Positions 44,180 through 55,508 of a DNA stretch of 64,000 nucleotides are shown here, piece by piece. The position numbers and the translations under genes are program-made. Source of the stretch: Cycas panzhihuaensis (taxonomy: Eukaryota > Cycadophyta); NCBI GenBank assembly GCA_023213395.1, contig CM041465.1, positions 25,241,741-25,305,740 on the forward strand, in the 5' to 3' direction. Under the pieces are notes generated by a model. It did no database searches and was not told where the DNA came from. It saw only the letters and a program-made list of their open reading frames with translations. The stretch's first letter is position 1. Each line of letters starts with the position of its first letter.

Positions 44180-46712
44180 TGTTTCCCAGCTATTGGGAAT
44201 GGACTCGAGACACATCGGCACAGGTTTGTTCAGGTATATGTTCTTACTTTTCTTGCTTATGAGTGCTAGGATAGTCTAGAATAGTTTGATTGACATATGC
44301 CTGCTAACATGCATTTGTTTGATTGCCTGCTCATAATGCATGTGCCTAATGGCACCCCTCAGCCTATGACGACTCAGTAAGGGGCATTCCCGATGAATGC
44401 GACACCAGTATGGCATCTGACCACTCACAATGTCTTCATGGTCTCTCGGAATGCTCTTGCCAGCTTGTGTGTTCTTGTTATAATGTGCCACTTATGCTGC
44501 AAATCCTTCCTAAGCCCGGTTTGACCCTTAGATAGGACTCTTTGCACCGTTTTGGGTACTTGCCTACTGCCTAGGCCTTCCCCCAATTGATGTATTTCAG
44601 GCTTAGCCCCTGACCTAGCCCCAAAAACCTGATTTTTATGTTGTTTTTTTCTTTTTTTTAAATTCGGGTTGATACCGCGGTAAACTAAGCGGTACCATGG
44701 AGTTTGCAGATGCTTGAGTTTGCCGCGGTACGACTGTTTAAAATTTAAAAAAATAGAAAGCACGCGACATTTTCCGTGTTTTTTCACGGAACTGCAGCGT
44801 GGCTCCGTACGATTTGAGGCGCCCCGAGGCCCCCAACGTTCACTTGCTATGACCAAAGCATAAAAGCCTTTTTTTATTCATTTTGGGATTCTTCACTTTA
44901 CTTTTGAAGTTTTCTAAGAGCAACTCTTCAAGAAAGACAAGGAAAAGACACATTGAAAGAGGAACTTCTCTTACAACAGTGGGACAGAGGTGAAGTGGGC
45001 TGCTACCAGCTGGAGTTGCAGGGCCATTGCTGCCCCCTACGGAGCTCCATCACAAGTACCACCTTCCCTCACAAATACTCAAAGCTTCAAGGGATTTCCT
45101 CACCAAAAAGACCACTCTAAGGGCCCATTTTCAAGCTCCCAACTTGCATGGAGTTTCACTCTTCTGCCCTCTTGCAAAGGACAGCCAACACCACCTCTTA
45201 GACATTGCTTGGGCTGCTGCTCCAAGTGGCCAAGTGAATGCATGCATGCTCTCCTCCATTTAAGGTATTTTTTTGCTTCTTGTTGGTGCTTTTTCCTTGC
45301 TTTTTGATGGTTTTACTTGTAATTTCCTTCCTCTCTTTTGCATATACTTTCTTTGGGGTCCTCTTTTGTCATTGGATGCAAGTAATCTTGGCTAGTGGTG
45401 ACTTACTATAGCGCTGCCCTAGATTGGTTACATTTCTTTGCATTTCCTTGAGACTCACCCTTCCCTTTCTAGCTTTCTCTTTCACCATTTTCTAAGCTAA
45501 TTGGTATAAAGGGTTTCACGCGAGGATTAGAGGGAGATAGGCAGGGTTCTGTCCCCCATTGCCGTCCTTCTCCCCAAGGGTTCCGTCCCTTGTCCTCTCT
45601 CTCCCTTTATCACCCACGCTTTCTTAGGAAACGGAGTGAGGGAAACCTAAGAGAGTTGGTTTGAGTTCTTTTCCCTTGGTGTAGGCAACCTGTCATTACC
45701 TGTTTCACCTCGTTACCTGCTAGCATTACCTTTCCGGACCCCGTGGAGACCTCTCATGGGTGAGTTAGCCATCCCGAGGCTATACTCAGTCCCGTATAGT
45801 ACATTTTATGGTGCCTGACAGTTTGTGTGCTTACCGTGCAGTGTTGTTTCATTTTTGTTACGTGTTGGTGCGTAACTTGATTTCTCTAGTTTAGTTGGTT
45901 TCATTTCAGTATATACATATATATCTTGTCGTGCTTCGTAGCCTCTCTCCCGAGAGGAAGGCGTTCTCCTGCTTTGTTTGCGGATCACGTCGGGGGAGTG
46001 GTGTACGAGATCAACCCATTCTTGGCCGGCTCGGCTCGCAGATTCTGTTCTCCCTTTTCGTTTTGAGCTTTACTTTTCGTCCTTTCCTTTTATTCAGTCT
46101 TTGCATGCCTTAGGGGAGGTAAGTAAACCCCCTTCGTCGCCTCCGATCGACGTTGCATGCGTGGAGGAGAGAGGAAAGGAGCGCAACTGAGAGAGAGGAT
46201 CCGCACTTCAACCTCAACTGCCGGATCCAGGTATTCCTCGTGTTTCCTTTGTTTTTTCCCTTTTTTATCATTCTTGCCTTTTATACATGCTTGATAGGTA
46301 AAAGAGAAGGAAATATAAAGAAAAAAGGAAATAGTCTTTTATTTTACGTTTACTTTTATGTATCGTTTCTTTTACTTTGCATTACATAGAGACAGAAGAC
46401 CCATTTATGTTGTATTTCCCAACCTATACCTTACTTCACACCCGTTGCACGTTGAGTTTGTTGCCCTCTCGTTGCCTTCTCATTACCTTGAGAAGCCACA
46501 ACGCGCGAGGTTTCCTTTTCCTTCGACCATCAGAAGGGTGGAAGGCCTCAGATTTGCACGGCTACCTAGAAGCAACTGTGCACCTGCGGTCCCCGAACCC
46601 GGCTCCCACAAGACAAACGACCCATGAGGTGAGATCCTCATTGTCAGCCCATCGGTGTTGTGTTTGTATTTCTTTGCTAGGCGAGGATCGCATTCCGCAT
46701 GAGAGCGTTTCT
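44180..46712 (+). repeat. Gypsy 5' LTR
   Basis: 2533 bp, begins TGTTTCCCAGCTATTGGGAATGG. Ends GAGCGTTTCT, where the partner ends GAGCATTTCA. Near-identical to 58024-60557 except a strongly diverged tract at about 44680-44830. A CATAAAAGCC motif near 44858 (also at the same place in the 3' LTR) is a possible TATA element. Open frames within the LTR occur in both copies but are not supported as genes. Confidence 0.95.
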
Positions 46713-46713
46713 T

Positions 46714-46731
46714 TGGCGACCATCTTGGGAC
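46714..46731 (+). promoter_or_regulatory. Gypsy primer-binding site
   Basis: TGGCGACCATCTTGGGAC starts one base after the LTR. TGGCGAC openings are typical of Tat/Ogre primer sites rather than the initiator-Met site used by the copia elements here. The exact tRNA is not determined. Confidence 0.7.
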
Positions 46732-46974
46732 CGCCAAGAAGGGAGCTAAACCGCTTCCCTTCTTGTTGGTGTTTTGCCTCTAGGTAGGTTCGCATTAGTG
46801 TTTCGGTTGGGTGACCCCAACGTGTTTGCATTACTTTTCTTCCTTTCCTTTCCGCTTTCTCCTAACGACGCCGCAGAAGGCGTTGCATGCGACGTTTCTC
46901 GGCCGCCACGAGGCTTCTGCCGTTGTTGGAAGACCAATCGTCGTTTCCTCCCATCGCCGAACCCCGATTCGACA

Positions 46975-49135
46975 ATGGAAGGTTACCGTCCGATTGGGCC
47001 TCACCGTCCCATGGCCCGTGGAACTCAAGAGTTCCCTTCGTGTCGAGAATCCGCGCGTGAGGCGAGGATTCCATCTACTACCGGATGACCATTTCCACCG
47101 GATGACTTTCGGCCTTCCGCTCAAGCTGGATGATTCGGACCCTCACGAGACTTACCACCCCACCGGGCGAGCCTTACGAGGCGTCGCGAAGGATCCCCTA
47201 CTTTGAAGTCCCTTCGACCAGACGGCTATGAGGATACCCCTCCGCCGACGCCGATCGAGGCGCTTAACGAGTGCTTTCGCACTCGCCAACCGCCTCCTAG
47301 ATGGTTCGCAGAAATGCTACGCAACGTAGCATCTTCTTCATCCATGCCTGCATCGTCTACAACGATCGACGCTCCTACCCGCGCATACACGTCCTATGCC
47401 GTGTCTACCCCGGCTCCCAAGGCAAGTGTTGCGCCACCTGTTTCCAGCTGTGGTCCTACTTCCTCAGGGCCCAGTCGTTGTCTTTTCCTCAACTCGGGGT
47501 TAGCATGCCATACCCTAGCCAAACACAGGCGCCACCTCTGAACGTGACGCATGCGTTCCCTAGTAGGCCTCGTGGTCCTGCTAGTGACGCCGCCACCAGC
47601 CATGTAGGACCCACTCCTACATATGTCCAGAACCCGATTGGTGGTTCTTCTCTTTACGTGCCCCCAGGCTACACTGCTCAACCTTGGGGGCAAGGCAAGG
47701 GAAGCCATCTCCCTGTTTATGGGGTAGACCCGTTGCACCTATATGGGGTCGCGCCACCTACGGGTGGCCCATATGGGCAAAACCCGGTCCCTCATCCTCC
47801 ATTTCCATCGTCCAGCGCAACTCCCATTGCTGCGTCATCGCAAGGGAGCGTACCTCTTTTCCAGAGCTTTTACCCGCAGCCCCCTTTCCAACAAGGGGCC
47901 TTTTCCCAAGGAGGGATGGGTATACCACCCCCATCCATTCCTCTACCGGTTGTCGACCTGCTAGCCCAGGCAAGGACACGTCCCTTCGTGGACTATAGGT
48001 CGGCGCCATTGTCTATTGAGGCGCTAAGGACTAACCTGTCGCCTCACCCTCCTGAAGTTCCCAAATTCGATGGGACTTCATCGCAAGACCCAACCGAGCA
48101 TGTACGCAGCTTCTCGATGGCGTGCATTGATTATTGGGCTTACGACCATATACTCATGAAGCTATTCCCGCGGTCCTTACAGGGCGATGCCCTCAAGTGG
48201 TTTTACCGCCTTCCTGCCCATTCAATCTCCTCATTCCAGTAACTAGTGGACGAGTTCGTCAACTACTTTGACGTAGCTCGCCCGTTCGAAAGCGGAATGA
48301 AGGCACTTCTGTCGCTTAAACAAGGTCACGATGAAATGAATCGTGACTTTGTGCGACGTTTTCATGATCTTCTTCACTCCACCAAGGCTGCGTTGCCTGA
48401 GGAGTTGAAGAGAGATCTCTTTGTCAATGCACTTCGCCCCGAAGTGCATGTGGAAGTCCTCAAGATGGGGGCGACCACGTGTGACTCCGCCATCACGAGG
48501 TGTTTAGCTTTGGAGGCCATTGAGATCCAAGCAGGACTCAAGAAACCTCCCAAGCCCTCGCAACGTCGCGAGGCGCCTCCTCCAACAAGGAGACCAAACC
48601 TTCACGACCGCTAGGGTCCACCTCTCATCCGACCGAGAGGACCCTAGATCCCCTTACTGCTTATTCGCTCATTCGAGCACGATGAAGGAGTTAAAACTCC
48701 AACCTCCTTCATCGCCAACCTCTCATAAACCCGGCCCCAGACTTCTCGTGCGATGCCCCCAAAGGGGAACACCCGACCTTCTCAAGCAAGGAGGATCGAT
48801 CCTGCCCTTGAGAAGAGGTGGTGTTCCATCCACGGGGAGTGTTTCCATGACGATTCACGCTGCCGGGCACAGCACCAGCGTGATGCCCCGCCGCGCGACT
48901 CGTCCCCTAGGCGAACGTCGAGGCCTAACCTCGACCAAATTTATTCATAGAGACCCGTTCCCCAAGCATGGGGCACGGGGCCTAAAGTCCAAAGAAAGGA
49001 ACAACCTAATCGGGATAGGTCTCCCGATCCCCGCCCTTTGCGTGGTAGAGGGAAGGGTGTGCAGAGGTCACCCTCCCCTTCGCGATCTCCTGACCGCCGC
49101 GCTCCATCACCTTCGGTCCGAACAAGGGAAAGAAG
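46975..49135 (+). pseudogene. Gypsy gag
   Basis: Starts at ATG 46975 (MEGYRPIGPHRPMARG). Two stops follow near 47086 and 47130, then the Pro-rich N-terminal region (YEDTPPPTPIEALNECFRT), a frameshift near 47480, and an open stretch of 313 codons to 48242. The capsid domain (PKFDGTSSQDPTEHVRSF … DALKWFYRLPAHSISSF) is split by a TAA at 48240-48242 in place of Gln, then continues in the same frame (LVDEFVNYFDVARPF, EMNRDFVRRFHDLL, KRDLFVNALRPEV) to a TAG at 48612. A knuckle, RWCSIHGECFHDDSRC (C-x2-H-x4-H-x4-C), lies at 48820-48870. An Arg/Ser/Pro-rich tail leads to protease. Confidence 0.85.
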
Positions 49136-50221
49136 GTGATCCAAATGCTCGAGACCACTCCTCTCTACGCGTTAACCCGGTCTCAAGCCGCTAAGGAGGC
49201 AACTGGTGCCTCCACGTCTACCTCGCAGCTTGATCCTCCTCCGGATGTTATTCCTCTGGAGATTCCCACACTTCCCAAGACGATCCCCGTGCGCCCCGGG
49301 CGATTCGACTTTAGGAGAGCCCTTACCCAACCCACAGGGAGGGGTAAGCCTTTCTCCGTAGTCGAAGAGCTTCTCACGGTGGCCGCCGGGATGTCCATCA
49401 TGGACGTCTTGAGAAGTTGCCCGGAGCAACGAGCGCTCCTTCTAGAAGCCCTTGGATCGAATGATGCACCTGTTCACGCCTTGGGTACAACCCCAAGCGA
49501 TGAACCCATTATCTCCTTCGATCCCAGAGATCTCCCCGCATCTAGTGGAAGGGAATGCCAATGGAACTTCCCTTTCACCATTACCATAGATACTCCCGAT
49601 TACATGCTACGGAGAACTGTCGTGGACAACGGCTCCTCCGTCAACGCCATGCCCTTGCGCGTTATGCAAGAGCTTGGCGTTTCCGCCTTGGAGCCCGTTC
49701 CATGGCGCTATCAGGGTTATGACGGTACCGAGAAGACTCCCTTAGGATCTGTCTCGATACCTCTTACCCTCGAGGACAAGACCGTCGTTACCGACATCGT
49801 CGTCCTCGATGTCGATGTTGATTACAACCTGCTTCTGGGTCGACCATGGCTCGACCAAATGGGAGCCGTGTGTTCCACCCATTGGGGGCAACTTAAATTT
49901 GTCCATAATGGACAAATGAAAGTTGTCCTCCGCGAGCGATCGCTCGCCAAACCAGCTAGGCCTCCCGCCCAGGCAAGCCATGGCCATGCGAAGAGAAACA
50001 AACGCCCTCCTAACCATGCCTCAGCTTGCTCTATTGGAATTCCCGATTCCTCCTACCGAGAGGAAAGTCCTGCATCTTCTTCCCCTAGCTTGACGCGCTT
50101 TGCTCCTATTGGTGTCGGGAGTTATGGGTACGTCGCCGTGTTTGATGATGGCGGATCCCATAGTGAGGATGAGGATCATCCTCACCCGCCTCCTCCGCAC
50201 CAGTGTGGGTCGCCTTCCTAG
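49136..50221 (+). CDS. Gypsy aspartic protease region (retropepsin)
   Basis: An intact 361-codon frame, part of the pol polyprotein. The frame opens at a GTG and need not have its own start. The catalytic motif TVVDNGSSVNAM is near residue 165, with Asn in place of Ser/Thr of D-S/T-G, as is common in Tat elements. It is followed by WRYQGYDGTEKTPLGSVSIP and VDVDYNLLLGRPWLDQMGAV, the conserved retropepsin G-R-P-W-L segment. It would cut Gag and Pol during particle maturation. Its frame differs from gag and from RT, so frameshifts separate them. The C-terminal 90 residues are low-complexity. Confidence 0.85.
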   Translation: MIQMLETTPLYALTRSQAAKEATGASTSTSQLDPPPDVIPLEIPTLPKTIPVRPGRFDFRRALTQPTGRGKPFSVVEELLTVAAGMSIMDVLRSCPEQRALLLEALGSNDAPVHALGTTPSDEPIISFDPRDLPASSGRECQWNFPFTITIDTPDYMLRRTVVDNGSSVNAMPLRVMQELGVSALEPVPWRYQGYDGTEKTPLGSVSIPLTLEDKTVVTDIVVLDVDVDYNLLLGRPWLDQMGAVCSTHWGQLKFVHNGQMKVVLRERSLAKPARPPAQASHGHAKRNKRPPNHASACSIGIPDSSYREESPASSSPSLTRFAPIGVGSYGYVAVFDDGGSHSEDEDHPHPPPPHQCGSPS

Positions 50222-50399
50222 CCCTAACCCCCCTCTTGGGGCCTCTTTTGTGGTAGAGCCGGGCCACTTCCACATGTCACATGACATTGCGCATGTTGAT
50301 ATCCATGTCCCAGGCTCTTCCACCTCATCGCCTCCCGTAGGTGACGATGCCGAGAGTTTCCCTCTTACTTTTTAAGAGGGACCTCTCCTTGACTCTCTT
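50222..50399 (+). other. Gypsy protease-RT junction, frame-broken
   Basis: Pro/Ser-rich linker sequence. The open frame changes between 50221 and 50400, with a TAA near 50373 in the protease-side reading. No domain is recognised. Confidence 0.5.
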
Positions 50400-51614
50400 T
50401 TGTCGTCCCCGGCGGATGGCGGGCAGTCTTCAGGCCATACCGGTCCTATCGCTCCCATGCCATCTCTCGCCTCGCCCATTCGAAGTCAGGCCATCGATGG
50501 CGTGGACTACTTCGAAGACGACGAGGCTTTGCTGGAACACTTAGCAGGTTCCATGCCGAGTTTGCCTCCTGGTCACCATAAGCTTGGCCACCATAAGGTC
50601 TTAGTGATTGGGTCCCCATTAGCCGACCCAATCCCCTCTTCTGTTTCCTCCCTTCCGGTTGATCTTGCCCCCCTCCATTTCGAGGAGGGGAATGCCATGT
50701 GCATGGGGGCAACCCAGGACATAGTCCTTGCCCCAAATAGGGTCATTAAGGTAGGAGCGGAGTGCACCCCTGACGAGGTGAGGGAATACGCCCTCCTGTT
50801 CTGGGAATTCCACGACGTATTTGCGTGGGAATACTCAGACATGAAGGGCATTGACCCCTCCATCGTCGTGCATAATCTTACGACCTTTCCTGACGCTCAC
50901 CCCGTGCGTCAGAAGCAGCGTACCCTTCACCCGAAGCTCTCGACCGCCGTTAAGATGGAAGTCGAGAAGCTTCTGGAAGCGGGACTTATTTCCTCCATCG
51001 ATTACCCCAAGTGGGTATCGAATATCGTTCCCGTTGCTAAAAAGAACGGGACCATTCGTATTTGTGTCGATTTTCGCGACATAAATAACGCTTGTCCTAA
51101 GGACAACTTCCCCCTTCCTTTCATCGATCAAATAATCGATCGTACGGCCGGATTCGAAGTTATGTCCTTGATGGACGGCTTCTCCGGCTATAACCAGATC
51201 CAAATCTCCCCCGAAGACCATCACAAGACGGCCTTCACCACGCCATGGGGCACCTTTGCCTATAAGGCGATGCCCTTTGGTCTTAAAAATGCAGGGGCTA
51301 CTTATCAAAGGGCCATGCATTTCATCTTCCATGACCTCATCAACAATACGTTGGAGGTCTTCATGGATGACATGATGGGCCTCTCCCGCTCCAGAGCCCA
51401 TCACCTTTCCGACTTACGTGCCATCTTCGTAAGATGCCGCAAGTACCATGTTAGCTTGAACCTGCTGAAATGTGTGTTTGCCGTTACCTCGGGCAAACTC
51501 CTTGGTTTCCTCGTGTCTCAACAAGGAATCCAAATCGATCGTAAAAAGTCAAGGCGATCCTTGACATGCCGCCTAAGACCCAACGACAAATTAAGTCGTT
51601 CCTAGCTTGGTTTC
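50400..51614 (+). pseudogene. Gypsy reverse transcriptase
   Basis: Open for about 390 codons. Motifs: PDEVREYALLFWEFHDVFAW, HPVRQKQRTLHPKL, GLISSIDYPKWVSNIVPVAK, CVDFRDINNACPKDNFPLPF, MSLMDGFSGYNQIQI (first catalytic Asp), TPWGTFAYKAMPFGLKNAGA, and LEVFMDDMMG (catalytic Asp pair, FMDD in place of the usual YVDD). Near 51550 the frame shifts by one (a KTQRQIKSFLAW reading in the second frame), and it returns near 51615. The RT-connection is therefore broken by two nearby compensating indels. Confidence 0.92.
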
Positions 51615-53156
51615 TTGAGGCGCTTTTTGGCGGATTTCGCCATAAACGCCAAGCCTCTTACGAACCTATTGAAGAAAGGAGCTCCTTTTATCTGGTCAGA
51701 CAAGACCCAAAAGGCCTTCGTAGGGCTCAAGGAAGCTCTCGTATCCACCCCTACGCTGGCGCCTCCTCGCTTCGATAGGCCCTTCATCTTATACACCTCG
51801 GCAACCGACGAATCCCTGGGTGTAATGCTCGTACAGGAGGACGATTCGGGAACCGAGAGGGCCATTTATTTCATTAGTCACACCCTTGTTGCCGCTGAAT
51901 TAAACTATCCCCCCACCGAAAAGGAATGCCTCTCCTTGGTCCATGCGACCAAGAAATTTCGGCACTACTTGCTCGGCAATACGACCAAGGTGATCGTTCA
52001 ATCCGATCCCTTGTGTTACTTGCTTACCCATTCGGATTTGATAGGTAGGACGGGACGTTGGGTCAGTCACGCTCAAGAATTCGACTTGCAGGTCGTTAAC
52101 AGGAAGTCGAAGAAGGGAATGGTAGTGGCGGAACAGTTAGCCGATGCCACCATCCCCAACGAGAGCGGCGTCCCTATTGACGACTCCTTCCCGGATGAGT
52201 CCATCATGACCGTCCAGGATGTTCCTCCTCACCCACTCGCCGATAGCGAGTGGTATGGCGACATCGTGCGATATTTGACTCAGCAAGAATATCGCCCCGA
52301 AGCCAGCAGCAAAGTCAGGTCACGTGTCCGCGCCACTGCTAGGCAACACCTCCTCGTGGACGGGGTGTTGTATAAGAGATCCTTCGATGGGATCCTGCTT
52401 CGCTGCGTCCCTCCTGATGAAGCGGACCAAATACTCAGCGAGTGCCACCATGGCATTTGTGGGGGCCACTTTGGGGGCCAATCCATGGCCCAAAGGATCC
52501 TCCGCATGGGCTATTACTGGCCATCCTTGTTCAAGGACGCCCACGCTTGCGCCCTTAGATGCCGGTGTTGCCAAGAGCACGCCAACGTCTCTCACGTACC
52601 TTCCGAGGCACTACACCCTATCGTGTCTCCGTGGCCCTTTTCCCAATGGGGTTTAGACCTCATCGAGGCTATATCACCACCATCTTCCGCACAACATAAA
52701 TACATCCTAACCGCTACTGAGTACTTTACTAAATGGGCAGAGGCGATCCCCCTGTCCACTACCCCTGGCAAGACGATAGCCACCTTCGTCTACCAGCATA
52801 TTATCTGTCGTTTTGGAATTCCAGACGTCCTAATTACAGATAATGGAACTCCCTTTTGTAATAAGGAAATGGACAAATTGTATGAGAAATTCAAAATCTC
52901 ACACAAGACGTCGTCCCCTTATTATCCCCAAGCCAACGGGCAGATTGAGTCTTTCAACAAAACGCTCATTGGCATCTTGAAGAAAACCGTCGCTCAGTCT
53001 CAAAGAGACTGGCATATCCAGCTCCCTTCCGCTCTATGGGCTTACCGCACCTCTATCCGGATGGCTACCGGGATGACTCCATTCTCGTTAGTCTACGGGA
53101 CTGAAGCGATACTCCCGTTGGAAGTGGAAGTCCCTTCTCTCCGGGTCTCCCTTTGA
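51615..53156 (+). pseudogene. Gypsy RNase H and integrase
   Basis: 513 open codons. RNase H: TQKAFVGLKEALVSTPTLAP, FILYTSATDESLGVMLVQED (first Asp region atypical), YPPTEKECLSLV (Glu), VIVQSDPLCYLL (Asp), and EQLADAT (last Asp). Integrase: zinc domain H-x4-H…C-x2-C (CHHGICGGHFGG … CRCCQEH), core WGLDLIEAI (Asp), VLITDNGTPFC (Asp), and QANGQIESFNK (Glu). It is ended by a TGA at 53154 that fits a CGA Arg codon hit by C-to-T change. The same frame continues beyond it. Confidence 0.92.
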
Positions 53157-53496
53157 GGCCTCATCGATGAGGAGTCTGCTCGCCAGGCTCGTCTCCTAGA
53201 CCTCGAGGCCCTGGATGAGAGGCGCCTAGCGGCTTATCAAGCGAACCTCGCTTCGAAAGCCCATTTGCAAAGGACATACGATAAACACCTTCGTGCTTGT
53301 CCTTTGTATCCTGGGGACCACGTCCTCAAATTAGAGTATCTCTATGATCGCTTGGCTAAATTCGGGCCCAAGTGGGTAGGTCCCTTCGTCGTTCTCGAGA
53401 GCCTCGATAATTGGCGCCTCTGTGATCGCCACCTTAGATGGCTTGGAGTTTGAGAAAGCGGTCAACGGGAAATTCCTCAAGAAGTTCTACGCGTGA
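53157..53496 (+). pseudogene. Gypsy integrase C-terminus
   Basis: In the same frame as integrase after the TGA: DEESARQARLLDLEALDERR, then YPGDHVLKLEYLYDR and FGPKWVGPFVV, a G-P-x-F (GPY/F-type) module. After a frameshift near 53415 the expected end is legible as TLDGLEFEKAVNGKFLKKFY followed by TGA at 53494-53496. This marks the true end of pol. Confidence 0.85.
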
Positions 53497-54217
53497 TCTC
53501 TTCGCCTTGCTCCGAAATGAGCTTAAACTACCATTTTAAATTGTCTCCATTCTTCCCAACCCTGGGTAGAATGGCAATTTAAGATGGGTTTTCAGTTTTT
53601 TTTCCGGTTCCTCCTGCGGAACCCGCGTTCCCGTGTCTCTTGGGAACCTTTGTCTTCCTACTTTGGGCATTCCCCAACCTAGGACGACGCTATGGAGTAT
53701 CGTTACTCCCCTTTTGCGCTTGTCGTTTCCTTCGCATATTCCGCTATGCTCCCCTGTGGATGTGCATGCCGCCCTATCTTCTAACCTCACACCTCTCGAT
53801 CACCTCTACTCACGGTGGATGTGTGTGCTCCTGTTAGACATATGGCCATACACAGAAGGAAACGCCTGCATATTTACAAAACTTTACAACAAAATATATA
53901 CATTTACACAGTCACATATTTACATATTTACATTTACAACATACAAAAATATTCATTTACAAAAGTAAATCATACATGCTATCTCTATCATACATGGTAC
54001 ACCATTTCATGCCAAAGTGGGGTTCCAATCACCCCATGTGTATATATATCAAAAATGTCATAGTACATCGTGTATGTGAGAAGCTGGGATCCTTGCAGGG
54101 GGGGTACAATCATGTGAGCCTACATATGACCCCCTGGAGGCCTGTGCTTTCCCGCCAAAATCATACATGTGTGTGTCCCACGGTCTCACTGCTTTGTCCA
54201 AACCACGGGGTCCTGTC
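53497..54217. other. Gypsy 3' region between pol end and antisense gene, with AT-rich island
   Basis: No gene in either strand that I can support. 53860-54060 is a sharply AT-rich island (repeated CATATTTACA and ATTTACAA words) within otherwise GC-balanced DNA. It lies between the ends of two convergent transcription units, so it could serve as 3' UTR or polyadenylation sequence for both. Inference only. Confidence 0.5.
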
Positions 54218-54788
54218 TCACGGCTGTGTGATCCCTCTCACGGGGACCACATCCTGCGAGGCTCCTCCACAGGCCTCATGGCCGCCTGCCTCGCTCTCCT
54301 CGTCCGAGGCCGCCTGGGTCGTGGCCGTGTGTGTGTGTGTGTCGGCTCGGCTTGACCTCGAGACCATCGGGCCACCGGTGGTCGTAGCGGACTGGATGCG
54401 GTCCCTCTCGCCTCGAGTCCCTCCTCGATCGCCCCTAGCCCTATCCTCCGACGCCTTAAGGCGCTCCTCTAGGGCCGCCGGTGAGTCTTGATCCTGTGTC
54501 TCCTCTGGGTCCGCCTGCTCTGAGGCATGGGTCCGTCCGCGCAGCTCATCTCGCTCGCCCCTGGTCGCGTCGAGCTCTCACTGCAGCTGTCCCCGGAATA
54601 CCATGTGCTCCTGGGTCTTTGCAACCCAGATGTCTCGTACTCTCACCAGTGGGGCGAGCGCCTGCATGTAGGCTCCCCAGGCACAGGCGCGTCCTCTGCC
54701 TGGATGGGCGGTTGCCCCTCCGTGTAGACCTGAGGGAACAACTCCCTCACCGCATGACCTCGACCGCCTCTACGAACCTCTGCTACAC

Positions 54789-54896
54789 CTGTCAATGCAA
54801 CATGCCATGTGTCAGTGTGTATCCTCGATGCATATCATAAAATCAAATCAAAATCTATCTAGATGTCAAACGACTGAGGAAACGTTTAGATCTCAC
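54789..54896 (-). other. Putative intron of antisense PMD gene
   Basis: Minus strand: CA|GTGAGATC donor and TTGCATTGACAG|GTG acceptor, 108 bp, much more AT-rich than the flanking exons. The reading stays in register across it apart from one TAG just after the acceptor (Gln-compatible). Confidence 0.6.
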
Positions 54897-55448
54897 TGCC
54901 GTGGTCACGGATCCTCCGCCAGCGACGTCTTCCTCTCCTGGCTCTCCGCCAGCTGCCGGTGCCTCATCCTCGCACATCCTGCCGCCTGCCTCTCTGTGGA
55001 CCGGCTCGACTCGCCCTCCCGGATCTCCTCACGATCCGGAGCTGCGCCGGTCTCTGCCGCCCGCTGCCTCGCAGCTCGATGGGCTCGCCCTATAGCGACC
55101 CAGATGGTCTGCTGGCCCCCGATGTCTGAGATGCACCTGCCTCTCCCACAGGTCGCGATGGGCCAGCCCCATCTCCCCCATCATCACTATCATCGCCCCC
55201 ATCGTCGTCATCGTCGTCGCTGTCCTCGATAGGGGCTCCTGCCCCTCCTGCTGGGTCATCACTCGCCCACCTCACCACTCTATACGGGTTTGCCACGTAG
55301 TCTGTCAGAGTGAGGAGGTTGAGTGACGTCGCGTCGACCGACCGGCGAACATGGGCCTGGTCCTCCGTCCCCCGGAATCTCGTCTGCCACCTGTGGACCA
55401 TCGGGGCCCACCTCGTTATGGGGAATGGCCCCCCTGCTGGTGCCACTG

Positions 55449-55508
55449 CTGCGAAGTGATAAAAAAACTAGCACTACAGCAACGTGCTGTACGAGAGTCC
55501 TCCTCTAC
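55449..55508 (-). other. Putative intron of antisense PMD gene
   Basis: Minus strand: TCAG|GTAGAGG donor and CACTTCGCAG|CAG acceptor with a T-rich tract before it. 60 bp is short for a plant intron. Splicing it joins the two PMD-coding frames (…TIRRS and PFPITRW…) in register, phase 1. Confidence 0.6.

Noticed and set aside
44990-45307. 105-codon frame in the gypsy 5' LTR, repeated almost identically at 58826-59143 in the 3' LTR
   Set aside because: Identity of the two copies is explained by LTR duplication at insertion. There is no known domain and the product is Ser/Pro/Cys-rich without motif support.
46811-47206. 131-codon plus-strand frame overlapping the start of gypsy gag
   Set aside because: It overlaps the gag start in another frame and lacks gag motifs. 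The frame with MEGYRPIG leads into the Pro-rich gag region.
53976-54491. 171-codon plus-strand frame
   Set aside because: A shadow of the antisense PMD gene's coiled-coil exon. The minus-strand reading has heptad-like Glu/Arg/Leu structure, the plus strand does not.
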